Translations under genes and position numbers: made by a program | Source of the DNA: Streptomyces sp. A2-16 | Lineage (GTDB): Bacteria > Actinomycetota > Actinomycetes > Streptomycetales > Streptomycetaceae | Length of the DNA stretch: 64,000 nucleotides | Assembly: GCF_018128905.1 (NCBI RefSeq) | Contig: NZ_CP063808.1 | Location: forward strand, 5,146,001-5,210,000 | Reading direction: 5' to 3' | The notes under the pieces: generated by a model | Seen by the model: only the letters and a program-made list of their open reading frames with translations | The model's database searches: none | What the model was told of the DNA's origin: nothing | Shown: piece by piece, positions 34,788 to 44,277 of the stretch | How positions within the stretch are numbered: the stretch's first letter is position 1 | Layout of the letters: the number at the start of each line of letters is the position of its first letter

Positions 34788-35798
34788 TTGCAGCACCGCA
34801 AGATCCAGCACACACCGGTCGCCGTCACCGAACTCGGCTTCGGTGCCTCGGTGATCGGCAACCTCTACCGGCTGACCGAGGCCCATGTCGCCTCGGCCGC
34901 CCTCGACACCGCCTGGGACGCAGGCATCCGGTACTTCGACACCGCGCCGCACTACGGCCTCGGCCTCTCCGAACGCCGGCTCGGCGCCGCCCTGCGCGAC
35001 CGGCCCCGCGAGGAGTACGTCGTCTCGTCCAAAGTGGGCCGCCTCCTGGTCCCCAACGCACATCCGCGGGGCGTCGACGACGAGGGGTTCGTCGTACGGG
35101 ACGACCTGCGCCGGCAGTGGGACTTCAGCCGAGACGGCGTGCTGCGCTCCCTCGATGAGACCCTGGAACGCACCGGCCTGGACCGCCTCGACATCGTGTA
35201 CCTCCACGACCCCGACGACCACTGGCGACAGGCCGCCGACGAGGCCATGCCCGCCCTGGCCGAACTGCGCGAGCAGGGCGTCATCGGAGCGATCGGCGCG
35301 GGCATGAACCAGTCCGCCATGCTCGCCCGCTTCCTGCGCGAGACCGCCGCCGACGTGGTGATGCTGGCCGGACGCTACACCCTCCTCGACCAGTCCGCCC
35401 TGGACGACGTCCTGCCCGCCGCGCAGGCCCACGGCAAGAGCGTCGTCGCCGTCGGCGTCTTCAACTCCGGCCTTCTCTCGAAGGACCGGCCCGCCGAGGG
35501 CATGAAGTACGACTACCAGGACGCCCCGACCGACCTGGTGCGGCGGGCCCTGGCCATCGCCGAGGTCTGCGAGCGGTACGGCACCACCCTGCCGGCCGCC
35601 GCCATCGCCTTCCCCCGCACGCACCCCGCCGTCGTCAACGTCACCCTCGGCATGCGCACCGCGGAGCAGGTCCGGCGCAACGTCGAACTGCACGCCCGGC
35701 GCGTCCCCGACGGGCTCTGGGACGAACTGCGCGCGCAGGGGCTGATCAGGGCCGATGTGCCCACCACGAGCGAGGAGCGGCAACCCCGCCGCTCCTGA
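34788..35798 (+). CDS. Aldo/keto reductase, L-fucose/L-galactose 1-dehydrogenase-like
   Basis: A 336-residue AKR from TTG 34788 after AGGAG. Family marks are AGIRYFDTAPHYGLGLSERRLG (catalytic Asp and Tyr), the following Lys in VSSKVGRL, His in VYLHDPDDHW, and VGVFNSGLLS. This is the D-threo-aldose/L-fucose 1-dehydrogenase group, which also contains plant L-galactose dehydrogenase. It would oxidise the free L-sugar to its lactone with NAD(P). It closes the operon and has a close paralogue at 51633, suggesting two parallel pathways for different L-sugars. Confidence 0.85.
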   Translation: MQHRKIQHTPVAVTELGFGASVIGNLYRLTEAHVASAALDTAWDAGIRYFDTAPHYGLGLSERRLGAALRDRPREEYVVSSKVGRLLVPNAHPRGVDDEGFVVRDDLRRQWDFSRDGVLRSLDETLERTGLDRLDIVYLHDPDDHWRQAADEAMPALAELREQGVIGAIGAGMNQSAMLARFLRETAADVVMLAGRYTLLDQSALDDVLPAAQAHGKSVVAVGVFNSGLLSKDRPAEGMKYDYQDAPTDLVRRALAIAEVCERYGTTLPAAAIAFPRTHPAVVNVTLGMRTAEQVRRNVELHARRVPDGLWDELRAQGLIRADVPTTSEERQPRRS

Positions 35799-35850
35799 AC
35801 GGCACGGCGGCACCGCAGCCGTCGTCCGCACACATCCTCTGGAGCCGCTC

Positions 35851-38800
35851 ATGTTCACGTTCCCGAATGTCCGCGCCCCGAAGAGGGGCAGACACCCAGC
35901 CGCACGCGGCCTGCGCCTCCTCCCGGCAGCGCTCACGATGGCGCTCTCGGCCACCGTGCTGGCCTCCCTCACCACATCGACACCCGCCTCGGCCGCGACC
36001 CAGGCCACCTACTACGTGGCCCCCAACGGCAACGACTCCAACGCCGGCACGATCACGGCGCCGTTCAAGACCCTGCAGCACGCCCGGGACGTCGTACGCA
36101 CGGTCAACGACAGCATGACCGGGGACATCAACGTCTACCTCCGGGGCGGCACCTACCCGGTGAGCAGCACCATCGGCTTCACCTCGGCCGACTCCGGCAC
36201 GAACGGGCACCGGATCGTGTACTCCGCCTACCAGAACGAGAAGCCGGTCCTGGACGGCGGTGTCCCGGTGAACGGCTGGACACAGCACAGCGGGAACATC
36301 TGGAAGGCCACCCTCAACCGCGACAACAAGCTCCGCGCCCTCTACGTCAACGGCAAGCGCGCCGAGATGGCCTCGAAGACGATCAACTCGGCCGGATGCC
36401 ACGGGACCTACACCGTCACGGCCGGCCAGGCCCCCTGGGCCTGGGAGTCGGGTTCGCAGTGCGACGGGGCCAAGTACAGCCTCTCCGACCTGCCGGCCAT
36501 CGCGTCCAACCAGAACGACGTCGAGATCAAGTCGGCCACGACCTGGACCACGGCCATCGTGGGCGTCCGGCAGATCACCACGAGCTCGGACGGCGCCAAC
36601 CGCGTGGCCCTGTTCCAGCAGCCGGGTGCGGCCATCGCCCAGGCACCGCCGTACGGGCCGTTCAAGGCCGGCGGCAGTCACACGTTCATGAACGCGTACG
36701 AGTTCCTGGACAAGCCGGGCGAGTTCTACTTCGACAAGACGAATCACACGGTCTACTACTACAAGTCCAGCTCCGAGAACATGAGCACGGCGGATGTCTT
36801 CGCGCCGAACAACGTGTCCACCCTTCTCAAGGTCGCCGGCACGTCGAGGACCGATCACGCGCGGAACATCACGTTCTCCGGGCTCACGGTCGAGCACTCC
36901 GACTGGAACCTGGTCAATGTCGCGGGCTCCGTCTTCCGGCAGGGAACGCAGGGCAACGCCGGCTCGACCGTGTACGCGAAGCAGAACTTCCACGCGTACA
37001 CCTACCGCAATGTCGATCTGCCGCCCGCGGCCGTGCAGATCGAGAACGCGGACGGGATCGTCCTGCAGGGCAACACGGTGCAGCACACCGGCGCGGACGG
37101 GATCACTCTGGCCAACGATGTGACGGACTCTCAGTTGACCGGCAACGTCACGAACGACATCGCCGGGTCCGCGATCACGGTGGGACACCCCCAGCACGCG
37201 TACATCGGGGACTACACCTCGACCAATCACGAGAAGTACCCGGTGGACGTCGAGGGAGTCTGCAAGAACATATCGATCACGGACAACTACCTCTACGACA
37301 GCGCGGTGCTGTTCCAGGGCTCCAGCCCGGTGTCGGCGTACTTCGTCGATTCCCTTTCCGTGCAGCACAACCGGATCGAGAAGTCCCCGTGGGCGGGCAT
37401 CACGCTCGGCTGGGGCTGGTGGAACTTCGACGGTTCGGCGAACTCGATCAATCCCGGGAACCCGACCACCACGGCGAAGAACAACACCGTCAAGTACAAC
37501 GAGATCTTCGACACGATGCAGGTGCTCGGCGACTCCGCTCCCATCTACACGCTGGGCAGCCAGCCGGGAACGGAGATCAGCAACAACTACATCAAGGGCG
37601 TTCCGGCCGGCCACAAGTACGGCCTGCACCCCGATGAGGGCTCCGCCTTCATCAACGAGCACGACAACGTGTTCGACGTCGACCCGGGCCTGGCGTACAC
37701 CATCAACTCCGGCACCTGGGGCCGCCAGCACGATCTGACCATCACCAACAACTACGGCACCGTCAACAAGATCTTCGACAGGAACGTCCCGAACAGCACG
37801 ATCCAGGACGTGCGGGGCTACGGGGACAACGTGTGGCCGGCACAGGCGTACAGCATCGCCCTGAACGCGGGTCTGGAGGAGGCCTACAAGAACCTGCTGC
37901 CCGCCGCCGTCACCGCTGCGCAGGACTATGCGCTGCCCGCGAGCACGTTCGCCGGCACAGGCGTGATGACCGTCCCGGTGCGCAGCCCCAAGGACGCGAC
38001 CAAGACGCTGTGGCTGGCTCCCGCCGGTACGACGACGTTCGCCGCCGGTCCCACCATGACCAGCACGAGCGGCACCGCGACGAGCATCCGTGTCCCGCAG
38101 ACGGCGGGTGACTACCGGCTCTACGTCGTGGACTCCCAGGGCACCGCGTCCCCCGCGTCGAAGGCGCTTGTGCGACAGCGCTGGAACCACGTCGACGACA
38201 AGGCCGCGGGCGTGACGTACTCCGGGTCCTGGTCGAACTGGAACGACACGAAGGACGTGAACGGGTCCGAGAAGTTCACGAACACCGCGGGCAACTCCGC
38301 CGAGTTCTCGTTCACCGGCACGGGCGTGCGGTACCTCAGCATGACGCAGCCCAACATGGGCAAGGTGGACGTCTACATCGACGGCACCCTGACCCAGGCG
38401 GGCATCGACGCCTACGCGCCGACGGTGACGAAGCAGGTGCCGCTGTTCGAGAAGACGAACCTGCCGGCGGGCCCGCACACGATCAAGGTGGTGTGCACGG
38501 GGACGAAGAACACCGCCTCCTCCGGCACCGTCTGCGCGCTGGACGCGTTCGCCTCCGTCCGGTTCCCCACGGCGGGCGCCAACTACAAGCTGGTCAACAA
38601 GGGCAGCAACAAGGCGATCGATGTGTCGGGCGGATCGCTGACCGCCGGAGCCAACATCATCCAGTGGAGCGACACCGGAGCCGGGAACCAGAACTGGCGC
38701 CTCGTCCCGGTGGGTGACGGCAGTTACGAGATCGCCAGCCGGAACAGTGCCCTGCTCATGGACGTCAGCGGTGCATCCACCGCGGACGGCGCGACCATCG

Positions 38801-38988
38801 TCCAGTCGGCCGACACCAACGCCGCGAACCAGCACTGGACCCTGACCGCCACCGGAAACGGCTACTACGAGATCAAGAACGTGAACAGCGACAAGGTGCT
38901 CGACGTGTCCTCGGGCGGCACTCAGCTCGCCCAGAACACGGACACGAGCGCCGACAGCCAGCTGTGGAAGGTCGTCAACGTCGACTGA
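35851..38988 (+). CDS. Secreted right-handed beta-helix enzyme (GH141-like) with ricin lectin domain
   Basis: A 1045-residue protein from ATG 35851 after CTGGAG. A Sec signal ends around ASAATQA. The following YYVAPNGNDSNAGTITAPFKTLQHARDVV, LRGGTYPVSSTIGF and YSAYQNEKPVLDGG blocks are typical of GH141-type parallel beta-helix proteins, whose known members include an alpha-L-fucosidase on rhamnogalacturonan-II. Repeated N-x-V/I ladder motifs continue to about 680. A sandwich-like domain (about 770-910) and a ricin-type carbohydrate-binding domain (about 915-1045, with DVSGGSLTAGANIIQW) follow. Catalytic residues were not assigned. Polysaccharide-lyase function is an alternative. Confidence 0.78.
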   Translation: MFTFPNVRAPKRGRHPAARGLRLLPAALTMALSATVLASLTTSTPASAATQATYYVAPNGNDSNAGTITAPFKTLQHARDVVRTVNDSMTGDINVYLRGGTYPVSSTIGFTSADSGTNGHRIVYSAYQNEKPVLDGGVPVNGWTQHSGNIWKATLNRDNKLRALYVNGKRAEMASKTINSAGCHGTYTVTAGQAPWAWESGSQCDGAKYSLSDLPAIASNQNDVEIKSATTWTTAIVGVRQITTSSDGANRVALFQQPGAAIAQAPPYGPFKAGGSHTFMNAYEFLDKPGEFYFDKTNHTVYYYKSSSENMSTADVFAPNNVSTLLKVAGTSRTDHARNITFSGLTVEHSDWNLVNVAGSVFRQGTQGNAGSTVYAKQNFHAYTYRNVDLPPAAVQIENADGIVLQGNTVQHTGADGITLANDVTDSQLTGNVTNDIAGSAITVGHPQHAYIGDYTSTNHEKYPVDVEGVCKNISITDNYLYDSAVLFQGSSPVSAYFVDSLSVQHNRIEKSPWAGITLGWGWWNFDGSANSINPGNPTTTAKNNTVKYNEIFDTMQVLGDSAPIYTLGSQPGTEISNNYIKGVPAGHKYGLHPDEGSAFINEHDNVFDVDPGLAYTINSGTWGRQHDLTITNNYGTVNKIFDRNVPNSTIQDVRGYGDNVWPAQAYSIALNAGLEEAYKNLLPAAVTAAQDYALPASTFAGTGVMTVPVRSPKDATKTLWLAPAGTTTFAAGPTMTSTSGTATSIRVPQTAGDYRLYVVDSQGTASPASKALVRQRWNHVDDKAAGVTYSGSWSNWNDTKDVNGSEKFTNTAGNSAEFSFTGTGVRYLSMTQPNMGKVDVYIDGTLTQAGIDAYAPTVTKQVPLFEKTNLPAGPHTIKVVCTGTKNTASSGTVCALDAFASVRFPTAGANYKLVNKGSNKAIDVSGGSLTAGANIIQWSDTGAGNQNWRLVPVGDGSYEIASRNSALLMDVSGASTADGATIVQSADTNAANQHWTLTATGNGYYEIKNVNSDKVLDVSSGGTQLAQNTDTSADSQLWKVVNVD

Positions 38989-39125
38989 TCCGCGAGGCGA
39001 AGGGGTGTGAGGGACGGTGCCGGCCAAACGCGGACCGGCGCCGCCCCTGCGTATCCCCATCACCGCGCATTCGTGTCGAGCAGAACCACCTCACATGCGA
39101 TGAGGCTTACCAAGGGACGGGACTT

Positions 39126-41177
39126 GTGGACATCACCAGACGACAACTCGGCCGGCTCGCCGCGGTCGGCACCGGGGCGCTCCTGCTGCCGGGCCTGCTG
39201 TCACCGGGCAAGGCAGCGGCGGCCCCGCTGTCGGCCGGCAAGTGGGGCGACCAGGGCGACGGCACCTACGTCAACCCCATTCTCCCGGGCGATTTCAGCG
39301 ACTGGGACTGCATCCGGGTCGGCGACGACTACTACGGCATCACCAGCACGTTCGGGTACTCGCCCGGCGTGGCCGTGCTGCACTCCAAGGATCTGGTCAA
39401 CTGGCGCACGCTCGGCGGCGCGGTCGGTGACGTGACCCAGATCGGACCACTGCTGAACTGGGACCGGATGAACCGCTTCGGCCGCGGTGTGTGGGCCGGG
39501 GCCATCCGCTACCACGCGGGGCGGTACTGGGTGTACTTCAACACCCCCGACGAGGGCTTCTTCATGACCTCGGCCCCCTCGCCGTCCGGGCCGTGGGATC
39601 CGCTGACGGCGGTGTGGCGGACCTCCGGCTGGGACGACCCGTGCCCGTTCTGGGACGACGACGGACAGGGCTACCTGGTCACCAGTCACTACTCGGACGG
39701 CTACAAGATCAACCTGTTCAAGCTGTCCGCGGACGGCAAGTCGCTGGTCGGCTCGCCCACGGTCATTCACCAGTCGTCCGGCAGCGAGGCAAACAAGCTG
39801 TACAAGATCAACAACCTCTACTACCACCTGTACAGCGAGGTGAAGTCCGAGGGCCGGGTGCTGATGATGAACCGCAGCTCCAACCTCTACGGCCCCTACG
39901 AGACCAAGCAGCTCGAGCACGTCAACGGCTCGGTGGACCGCGAGCCCAATCAGGGTGGCCTGGTGCAGACCCCCGACGGCACCTGGTACTTCGTCACCCA
40001 CCACGGCCGCGGCGACTGGGAGGGGCGTCCGCTGTCCCTTCTGCCGGTGACCTGGGTGGACGGCTGGCCGATCCTGGGCCAGGTGGGCGCGGACGGCATC
40101 GGCAACATGGTGTGGACCGGCCAGGTCCCCGCAGGCGGCACCCCGGGTCTGCCCCTGGATGCCCTGCCTCCGGTGGTGACCAGCGACCTGTTCACCGACA
40201 CCAGCATCAAGCCGCAGTGGGAGTGGTACTACCAGCCTCGTGCGGACCACTGGTCCCTGACCGAACGCCCCGGCTACCTCCGACTCAAGGCGTTCGCCCC
40301 GCTGGCGACCGACAACCTGACCAAGGTCGGCAACACTCTCACCCAACGGGTGCTGCGCACCGCGGGCGGCGCGACGGTGACCGTCCGCCTCGAGCTGGCC
40401 GGCCTCGCCGACGGCCAGCACGCCGGACTGTGCCACTACGCGGGCAGCTACGCAGGCTTGGGCGTCCGCCGCTCCGGGACCACCACCACGATCGCGCACA
40501 ACTCCGGCGGCACCCTGACCAATGGCCCGGTGATCACGCAGAACGCCGTGTGGCTGCGCACCACCTGGGACGTCAACGGAGTCAGCCAGTTCTCCTACAG
40601 CCTCGACGGCACCACGTACACCGCCTTCGGCGGCACCTACCAGCTCACCTGGGGCGGATACCGCGGCGACCGGGTCGGCCTGTACACCTACAACCCGAAC
40701 AACACCGGCTACGTCGACGTGGACTCGGTGCAGTACAGCATCGCGCCCGCCCGGACGTACAAGTGCGTGAGCGTGCGCAGCGGCAAGGTCGCCGACGTCT
40801 CCGGTGGGTCGTCCGCGGACGGCGCCGGCCTGATCCAGTGGCGCGACACCGGCGCAGCCAACCAGCACTGGACCTTCCAGTCCACCGGAGACGGCTACCA
40901 CACCATCACCTGCGTCCGTAGCGGCAAGGTCCTCGACGTATCAGGCTCCTCGACCGCGGACGGCGCACGGATCGTGCAGGCGACCGCCGACGGCCGGACC
41001 AGCCAGCAATGGCAGTTGCGTCCACTGACCGGTGGCGCGTTCACCATGGTCAACCGCAACAGCGGCAAGGTGCTCGATGTCAGCGGAGGCAGTACGGCCG
41101 ACGGTGCCGCACTGATCCAGTTCACCGACCGCGGCAGCACCAACCAGCAGTGGACGTTCTCCCGCGTCACCAACTAG
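39126..41177 (+). CDS. Secreted GH43 glycoside hydrolase with ricin lectin domain
   Basis: A 683-residue protein. GTG 39126 with AAGGGA upstream gives a twin-arginine signal (TRRQLGRLAAVGTGALLLPGLL). The five-bladed propeller carries GH43 marks: catalytic Asp region NPILPGDFSDWDCIRVGDDYY, DDPCPFWDDDGQGYL, and the acid region YHLYSEVKSEGR. A beta-sandwich C-terminal to it (about 405-540) is typical of xylosidase/arabinofuranosidase subfamilies. The last ~130 residues are a ricin domain with repeated KVLDVSGG motifs. A likely role is removal of arabinose, xylose or galactose from plant polysaccharide. Confidence 0.85.
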   Translation: MDITRRQLGRLAAVGTGALLLPGLLSPGKAAAAPLSAGKWGDQGDGTYVNPILPGDFSDWDCIRVGDDYYGITSTFGYSPGVAVLHSKDLVNWRTLGGAVGDVTQIGPLLNWDRMNRFGRGVWAGAIRYHAGRYWVYFNTPDEGFFMTSAPSPSGPWDPLTAVWRTSGWDDPCPFWDDDGQGYLVTSHYSDGYKINLFKLSADGKSLVGSPTVIHQSSGSEANKLYKINNLYYHLYSEVKSEGRVLMMNRSSNLYGPYETKQLEHVNGSVDREPNQGGLVQTPDGTWYFVTHHGRGDWEGRPLSLLPVTWVDGWPILGQVGADGIGNMVWTGQVPAGGTPGLPLDALPPVVTSDLFTDTSIKPQWEWYYQPRADHWSLTERPGYLRLKAFAPLATDNLTKVGNTLTQRVLRTAGGATVTVRLELAGLADGQHAGLCHYAGSYAGLGVRRSGTTTTIAHNSGGTLTNGPVITQNAVWLRTTWDVNGVSQFSYSLDGTTYTAFGGTYQLTWGGYRGDRVGLYTYNPNNTGYVDVDSVQYSIAPARTYKCVSVRSGKVADVSGGSSADGAGLIQWRDTGAANQHWTFQSTGDGYHTITCVRSGKVLDVSGSSTADGARIVQATADGRTSQQWQLRPLTGGAFTMVNRNSGKVLDVSGGSTADGAALIQFTDRGSTNQQWTFSRVTN

Positions 41178-41184
41178 CTCGCGG

Positions 41185-41222
41185 CGGCGGGGCCGGAAAG
41201 CCATGGCTTTCCGGCCCCGCCG
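41185..41222. terminator. Strong bidirectional terminator
   Basis: An 18-base perfect stem: CGGCGGGGCCGGAAAGCC (41185-41202) and its complement at 41205-41222, with a 2-base loop, followed by TCTTTCC. It lies between the convergent GH43 gene and the minus-strand beta-helix gene. Confidence 0.88.
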
Positions 41223-41250
41223 TCTTTCCGACCCTTGCCGCGTCATCCAG

Positions 41251-43944
41251 TCACTGGATCGTCCATGCCTGGTTCGACTGGTTCAGCGCCATCCACTGAT
41301 CGATCGCGGCTCCGTTGGCCGTCGAGCCTCCGCCGACCTCCAGGACCTGCTTGGTCTCGAAGTTGCGGATGACGTATCCGCCGGTGGTCGGCTCGAAGTA
41401 CCACAGTTGGTTGTTGCCGCCGTTGTAGGCGTATTGCTGAAGGTCGGTCCCTCTGTAGTGAGTTGCGCCGTTGATGTCGAGGGCCTTGCCGCTGTTCCTG
41501 TTCACGATCTTGTAGAGCTGGCCGCTGACCGGGACGATGTTCCACTGCTGGTTGGTGCCGCCGTTGGCCGGCCACTGGACGACGCTACCGCCGTCGGCGG
41601 TGGAGGCCTGGTAGACGTCCGCCAGCTGGCCGCTGTTGACGTTCTTGATGGTGTAGTACGTCGACGGGTTGACGTTCGGTGTGCCGGTCGCGTCCTCCAG
41701 CGCACCGCCGGCCTGCTGCACGCTGAAGTCGGAGAAGAAGAAGTAGGCGCCGTCGGTCTTGGCGACCCGCACGTAACGGAACTTCTGGCGGACGTCGATG
41801 TTCCCCGTCAGCGTGGAGGCCATCGGCAGCGTAGTGGCGCCCTGGCGCCCCAGCACGGTGTAGCCGGCGAACGACGGGTCGTTCGAGGCGCGGATCTCGA
41901 AGTTGCTGCGCGTCTCGGGCTGGTCCATGTCCTGGCGCATCGTCAGGGAGTACTGGCCGAGCTGGTAGGCCTGGCCGAGGTCGACCTGCCACCAGGCGGA
42001 GGTGTCGGTCCCGGTCGGCGACCAGCCGGTGGAGCTGTCGTTGTCATTGCCCTTGGACGCCGCCACACCCGAGTTCAGGACCGTGGACGCGGTCGCCGGC
42101 TTGTTGTAGGCGAGGTTGAGCTTCGCCGACAGGGATTGGTACGCGGGCTCCAGCCCGGAGGCCTGGATCACCGAGGTGCCCGAGGTCGCGTTGCCGGACA
42201 GCGTCACATTGCTGCCGTTGGCGTTCTGGTTGATGAAACCGTCCGTGTGCGACAGCACGTTGTTGGAGAGGGTCATGTTGTTGGAGCCCTCGTCCATGTA
42301 GAGGCCCGCCACCGCGGAGCCGCAGGCTGCCGGTCCCCGGACCACGTCGTGCACGTAGTTGCCGTTGATGACGGTGCCCGGGTCGTTGGAGAGGTGGTAG
42401 ATGCCGGCGGTGTCGCACAGCCGGTTCACCACGTTGCCGATCCGGTTGTAGCTGATGCTGTTGTTGCCCTCGGCGTTGGCCGCGGACTGCCAGCCCCAGC
42501 CGAGCGAGATGCCGGCCCACGGGGCGTCGCTGATGTCGTTGTGGTTGATGGTGGTGCTGTTGACGAAGCCCGCGTTGATGCCGGCGGTGCCCAGGTAGTC
42601 CTCGCCGATCCGTGTGATCAGGTTGTTGTTGACGGTGACGTTCTTGACGACCTCGCGGGCGTCCTCACCGGCCGGGGACGTGGGCGGGTTGTAGACGGTG
42701 TGGTACTCGACCGTGGGGTCGGAGAACTTGCCCACCATGATGCCGTTGCCCGCGATGTCGTACACGACGTTGCCGGTCACGCTGCTGTCGTGGACGCCGT
42801 GGTGCAGGTCGAGTGCGGTGGCCCCCATCTGCGTGAAGCTGTTCCCGGTGAAGGAGACGCGGTCGGCGTCCGCGACGTGGACCCCGGCCGGCGGGCGGTC
42901 GACGTACTGGTGGTTCGAGGAGTCGGCAGAGAGGTTGAAGTTGCCGCCCTGGCCGTTGAGCAGACCGTTGTCGGTCGCTTCCATCCAGGTGGTCTGGGTG
43001 AAGGTGATGCCGGAGAAGCGCAGGTCGTGGACCGGGGCGTCGAGGCTGGTGCCCTTGACCTCCACGAGCGTGGGCAGGGTGGGTGCCTGCACTGTCGCGG
43101 TGGACATGTCCTCACCGGAGCGCGGCTTGTAGTAGACCGTCTGCGCGGCCGTGTCGACGTAGAACTCGCCGGGCTCGTTGAGGAACTCGTGGGCGTTCTC
43201 GAAGTGCAGCGGGGAGCCGCTGGACAGGACCGGGAAGGGCCGCTGGAAGAGGATGCCCGCCTCGTGGTCCTGGATGGACACGTTGGCCGTGCCGCCCGCG
43301 GTGGTAAACGACTTCAGCCGCAGGTAGTTCTCCGCCCACTGCAGTTCGAGGACCATCTCGGTCCGGCTGAGGTTGCTCCAGTTGGAGATCTGCGAACTGA
43401 GCACCTGCAGAAGCTTGTTGGTCTTGTCGCTGCCCTGGAGCTGGAAGTCCGAGCCCAGGTCGGGGTACCGCGCGCGGGTGGCGCGCACTCCGTTGACGTA
43501 CAGCTGACGGAAGTTCAGGCTGCCCACCGACGCCTTGTACTCGCCGTTGCCGACTGCGGTCCAACCGGTGATCGTCCTGCCGCTGCCGATCACGGGGGTC
43601 TCGCCGTTGTATGCCTGGTAGACGACCGTGTGGCCGTTCGTGCCGGAGTCGCTCGTGCCCAGCGTGATCGGGCTGTTGAGGTTGTAGGTGCCGCCGCGCA
43701 GGTTCACGACGATGTCACTGGACATGTTCGCGTTCGACGCGCGGACTGCGGCCTGGGCCGCCTGGATGGTCTTGAAAGCGGCGGCGGTGCTGGTTCCGGA
43801 GTTGCTGTCGCTGCCGCCGGTGGGGTCGACGTAGAAGTTTGTCGTGGCCGCTTGTGCCGACTGGGCCGGCACCACGGTCGCGAAGACGACGACTGCGGCC
43901 GCGAGTGCCTTGGCCAGTCCGGCGCCTATGCGTAGAGGTCTCAT
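41251..43944 (-). CDS. Secreted beta-helix enzyme (GH141-like) with F5/8-type and ricin domains
   Basis: An 897-residue protein from ATG 43944 with GGAGG 9 bases upstream. The signal peptide (LAKALAAAVVVFATVVPAQSAQA) is followed by FYVDPTGGSDSNSGTSTAAAFKTIQ, LRGGTYNLNSPITL and VYQAYNGETPVIGSG blocks shared with the GH141-type protein at 35851. A discoidin-like module (about 610-750: NLAYNKPATAS, WWQVDLGQAY) and a ricin domain end the protein. It has its own promoter, and a candidate GntR operator lies ~195 bases upstream, linking it to the L-sugar operon. It may cleave alpha-L-fucosyl or a related side chain; substrate unproven. Confidence 0.78.
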   Translation of the reverse strand: MRPLRIGAGLAKALAAAVVVFATVVPAQSAQAATTNFYVDPTGGSDSNSGTSTAAAFKTIQAAQAAVRASNANMSSDIVVNLRGGTYNLNSPITLGTSDSGTNGHTVVYQAYNGETPVIGSGRTITGWTAVGNGEYKASVGSLNFRQLYVNGVRATRARYPDLGSDFQLQGSDKTNKLLQVLSSQISNWSNLSRTEMVLELQWAENYLRLKSFTTAGGTANVSIQDHEAGILFQRPFPVLSSGSPLHFENAHEFLNEPGEFYVDTAAQTVYYKPRSGEDMSTATVQAPTLPTLVEVKGTSLDAPVHDLRFSGITFTQTTWMEATDNGLLNGQGGNFNLSADSSNHQYVDRPPAGVHVADADRVSFTGNSFTQMGATALDLHHGVHDSSVTGNVVYDIAGNGIMVGKFSDPTVEYHTVYNPPTSPAGEDAREVVKNVTVNNNLITRIGEDYLGTAGINAGFVNSTTINHNDISDAPWAGISLGWGWQSAANAEGNNSISYNRIGNVVNRLCDTAGIYHLSNDPGTVINGNYVHDVVRGPAACGSAVAGLYMDEGSNNMTLSNNVLSHTDGFINQNANGSNVTLSGNATSGTSVIQASGLEPAYQSLSAKLNLAYNKPATASTVLNSGVAASKGNDNDSSTGWSPTGTDTSAWWQVDLGQAYQLGQYSLTMRQDMDQPETRSNFEIRASNDPSFAGYTVLGRQGATTLPMASTLTGNIDVRQKFRYVRVAKTDGAYFFFSDFSVQQAGGALEDATGTPNVNPSTYYTIKNVNSGQLADVYQASTADGGSVVQWPANGGTNQQWNIVPVSGQLYKIVNRNSGKALDINGATHYRGTDLQQYAYNGGNNQLWYFEPTTGGYVIRNFETKQVLEVGGGSTANGAAIDQWMALNQSNQAWTIQ

Positions 43945-43985
43945 GTGCGGTGTCCTCCTCTGAGCGACGGTGCTCATGAGTTGCA

Positions 43986-44015
43986 TTTATCGGGGCTGAT
44001 CACCGTCTGCGTCAA
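43986..44015 (-). promoter_or_regulatory. Probable promoter of the 41251-43944 enzyme gene
   Basis: On the minus strand TTGACG (44015-44010) and GATAAA (43991-43986) are 18 bases apart, about 40 bases before the start codon. Confidence 0.6.
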
Positions 44016-44139
44016 GACGATAAGCAGGCACATTCTGCGCAGGCGTGACACCAACCCTTGCAACGTCCCAGACAGATGCGTTGACCGTCCCGCACAACCC
44101 TATGAAGTCGTTAGAATTTGTCGGCACCGAGGAGCAACT

Positions 44140-44154
44140 ATAAGTAGTACTCAT
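44140..44154. promoter_or_regulatory. Candidate GntR operator, copy 2
   Basis: ATAAGTAGTACTCAT matches the site at 24403-24417 except for one base in the spacer, and both sit in AT-rich DNA. It could control the minus-strand beta-helix enzyme, the plus-strand phosphatase/kinase gene, or both. Confidence 0.6.
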
Positions 44155-44277
44155 TATTTCGCCTGGCGCTGGCGTAGGTTGAGCCGGATGCGCCAAGGCG
44201 GGATGCTGGACGCACCGCCCGTGACGCTCGGTGCCGGCGGGTCCGGCGTCGCGGCAGGAACGAGAGTGGGTCCTCCC

